A stretch of DNA of 8,225 nt from an uncultured Rhodopirellula sp. (GTDB taxonomy: Bacteria > Planctomycetota > Planctomycetia > Pirellulales > Pirellulaceae): NCBI GenBank assembly GCA_913061385.1, contig CAJXTM010000119.1, forward strand, positions 1 through 8,225, given 5' to 3'. The position numbers and the translations under genes are program-made. Numbering within the stretch: position 1 is the first letter of the stretch; each line of letters begins with the position of its first letter. Shown here piece by piece: positions 6,601 to 8,225 of the stretch. The notes beneath the pieces were generated by a model, which worked only from the letters and a program-made list of their open reading frames with translations, was not told the origin of the DNA and searched no databases.

Positions 6601-8187
6601 CTTTCAATGCGAAATATGTCGACATTGAGCGGGATTGGGTGATTTCCCCAAATCACGAACTGTGGACAGGTCAGGCATTCACTTACCAACTTAAAATCGG
6701 ATCAGCAATCGGTGGATTGGTTGACGGCCAACGCTATTACGCCGTGCGACTCGATGCCAATCGTTTCAGAATTGCGGATAGCGTGGAAAATGCTTCAATG
6801 GCGGCAAATGGATCTGAGAGTTGGATCGATCTTGTCTCTGCTGGTGAAAAAGCCACCTTTCAGAGAGGAAAATACGAGACTTTTGTCTATCAACTTGAGG
6901 CAGGTCGTGAGAGCCCCGTAGTCAACTTGGATAATAATCAGGTTGAATTGATCGATCACGGCCTAAGTAATGGGCGAAAAATTAACTACAGGACAAGCGG
7001 TGGTGATCCGGTTGGTGGACTGGAGAATGCCCAGACTTACCAAGTGATCGTCGTTGATCAAGACCATATTCAGTTGAGTCCTGTCGAGGGTCTGATTTAC
7101 TCGGAAACAACCGCCTTGTCGGGTGATCCGATAGATCTTACTGCGGGTGCCACGCTTGGCACTGGCATGCACGTGTTCCGTGTGATTCCGGACGTCGAGA
7201 TCGCCAATCGAAGCGATCCAATCTTTGCATTCAATCCAACCGGAATCCGTCCGTTGGATGTCGACGAAGATCGTATTCGCGTGCAAGGGCTCGGCGTGTC
7301 AACGGGTGACCCCATCCGCTATTTCAACGGCGGTGGCGTCTCGGTTGGCGGCCTGACGAATGGCCAGCAGTATTATGCCATTCGCATCAACAATAGCTTG
7401 GGCGAGCCCTCGCAATGGATCCGTGTTGCCGCGACCAAAGAACAAGCACTGAGTGACGACTACATTGATCTCACGCCTGGTGCAACCGGGATGGAACATG
7501 GAATCGAGGTAGATTCAACCGTGACTGTCTATGATCACGAGGTTGACGGATTGGATTTCGGGATCACCTATTATGCCGTGGTAGAAGGACCCAATTCACT
7601 TCGGCTCACCGAGTCACCGCCTGCCGCATTTCAAGCCGAACCGCAGGAATTAAACTCCTTGGTTGAGGTTAATGCGGCTACATATGTTCTCCTCCCTACA
7701 ACGGGTACCACTGTTGAGGGAATAAAAATCGCTGCGGAATTGGAAGCGGAAACTGCAAAAACAGCGGGAACTTTAGTCGGTCATCACCCAACCCTGGCGG
7801 ATTACGTCACAAGGCCGGAGATCATTGGACGCCACTTCAAAAACCGTCGGAAAACGGATGAGAATACGGATGCGTATAAGAATAGTGCTAGCGGGAAAGG
7901 CCACGCGGGAGGTTACGATTGGAATCTTTTGGCGGGCGTCGCTTGGAATGAGATTGAGAGACACGATGTGACCGCAATCGTTGGCCGTGCAACGGATGCT
8001 CAGGGGATCTTGATTTCGCATCGCAACGTTGTTATCGAGTCTAAAATCGATCAGAAGATCGAAACGCATGCTTCTGGTAACGCCATGCCGCATAGCGGCA
8101 AAAATTTCATCCTCGCAACCGCTTTGGCGTATTCAGATGCCAACAATCGCGCGGAGGCGATTATTGGAACACACGCTCGGATTGATT
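3621..8187 (+). CDS. Giant LEPR-XLL repeat protein, adhesin-like (3' end missing)
   Basis: The frame stays open from ATG 3621 to the adapter (about 1,522 codons), and the stop lies beyond the contig. The start is firm: an in-frame TGA sits two codons upstream (3615-3617), and no other ATG precedes the LEPR motif. No Shine-Dalgarno is visible. Residues 1-36 are strongly basic (12 Lys/Arg, no acid). RIEQLEQRLLLAAD (36-49) is an LEPR-XLL motif with Gln in place of Pro. Residues of about 50-510 are short beta-strand repeats rich in V, T, S, N and G, like hemagglutinin or beta-solenoid passengers. They include a Gly-rich hydrophobic patch (281-301) and a DADLNDDG loop (195-202) that may bind calcium. 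Residues of about 513-1360 hold eight degenerate repeats. Residues of about 1360-1522 return to solenoid-like sequence. LEPR-XLL proteins are typical of Planctomycetota and often thousands of residues long. Export and a surface or adhesive role are inferred. Confidence 0.93.
3726..3767 (+). other. LEPR-XLL motif region (LEQRLLLAAD variant)
   Basis: Residues 36-49 of the giant protein read RIEQLEQRLLLAAD. The planctomycete consensus is LEPR-x-LL followed by small residues and often Asp. Here the central Pro is Gln, while Leu40, Glu41, Arg43, Leu45 and Leu46 are kept. The motif follows a basic, unstructured leader, its usual place. It is widely taken as a sorting or export-associated signal on very large planctomycete proteins, but the machinery is not established. 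It is not a classic Sec signal peptide, since it has no long hydrophobic core. Confidence 0.88.
5157..7700 (+). repeat. About eight degenerate ~100-residue protein repeats with GGL-x-x-G-x-x-YY core
   Basis: The core of each unit is a turn plus strand pair of the type [IV]GGL-x-x-G-x-x-YY-x-[VI]-x-[VL]-D-x-[ND]-x-[IL]-[QR]-[LI]. Cores begin near residues 551 (weak), 668 (LFDGVTYYAVVD), 834 (LVDGDEYVVIRVD), 934 (IGGLAFGESYYVIV), 1030 (IGGLVDGQRYYAVRLD), 1131 (VGGLENAQTYQVIVVD), 1242 (VGGLTNGQQYYAIRIN) and 1311 (LDFGITYYAVV). The upstream half of a unit has a strand and 'xHGxxxGxxxxY' pattern (for example 'DHGLSNGRKINY'). The downstream half ends 'IDLTxGATG..H.F'. Spacing is mostly 96-117 residues. 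One interval is longer (166), perhaps with a lost core between, and the last is shorter (69). Identity is low at DNA level, so the array is old and not an assembly collapse. Similar units occur in large bacterial adhesins. The ligand is unknown. Confidence 0.8.
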
Positions 8188-8225
8188 TGTCTCTTATACA
8201 CATCTCCGAGCCCACGAGACCGAGG
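8188..8225 (+). other. Untrimmed Nextera Read 2/P7 adapter (artefact)
   Basis: Positions 8188-8205 match the mosaic end reverse complement without its first base (TGTCTCTTATACACATCT), 8206-8220 are CCGAGCCCACGAGAC, and 8221-8225 (CGAGG) are the first five bases of an i7 index that fits N710 (CGAGGCTG). The base at 8187 is T where the mosaic end has C, so the exact insert border is uncertain by one or two bases. The adapter is in frame with the giant gene and adds a false SLIHISEPTRPR tail to its translation. Confidence 0.98.

Overview
The window is one metagenome-style contig or long library molecule with untrimmed Illumina Nextera adapter at both ends (1-46 and about 8188-8225). Genomic DNA therefore runs only from 47 to about 8187, and both outermost genes are cut by the adapters rather than by biology. 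The insert looks planctomycetal, probably a Pirellulales-type marine or aquatic Planctomycetota. The evidence is an LEPR-XLL-type N-terminal motif on a giant surface or exported protein, a small membrane protein opening with the planctomycete-style NPYxSP signature, weak or absent Shine-Dalgarno sites, and long spacers.

Layout: (1) 47-782 (+) is the C-terminal part of an alpha-helical TPR-like protein. Its stop is followed 20 bp later by seven perfect copies of TTGCA (803-837). (2) 954-1409 (-) encodes a 151-residue, three-helix membrane protein of unknown function, convergent with gene 1. (3) 1463-1498 is a hairpin plus T-tract between the two minus-strand genes. (4) 1569-2444 (-) is a complete MYG1/UPF0160 family DHH-type phosphohydrolase homologue. 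(5) 2445-3620 is 1.2 kb without a convincing gene. It holds short direct repeats upstream of the MYG1 gene, a 14-bp palindrome, a G-quadruplex-type motif and several inverted repeats. One of these is a long-range nested stem 70-170 bp before the next start. (6) From 3621 (+) to the adapter, an uninterrupted reading frame of about 1,522 codons encodes the N-terminal part of a giant LEPR-XLL protein. Its order is a basic N-terminus with LEQRLLLAAD, a beta-solenoid or hemagglutinin-like stretch, about eight degenerate repeats of roughly 100 residues with a GGL-x-x-G-x-x-YY core, and then solenoid-like sequence again. This gene dominates the window (56 %) and has no stop codon inside it.

The genes do not form an obvious pathway. 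The two minus-strand genes could be co-transcribed (159 bp apart), but a hairpin lies between them. The large plus-strand gene has its own long, structured upstream region. I see no transposase, integrase, CRISPR array, tRNA or rRNA. The observations most worth following are the repeat block inside the giant protein, the inverted-repeat-rich leader before it, and the adapter-derived chimeric protein ends.
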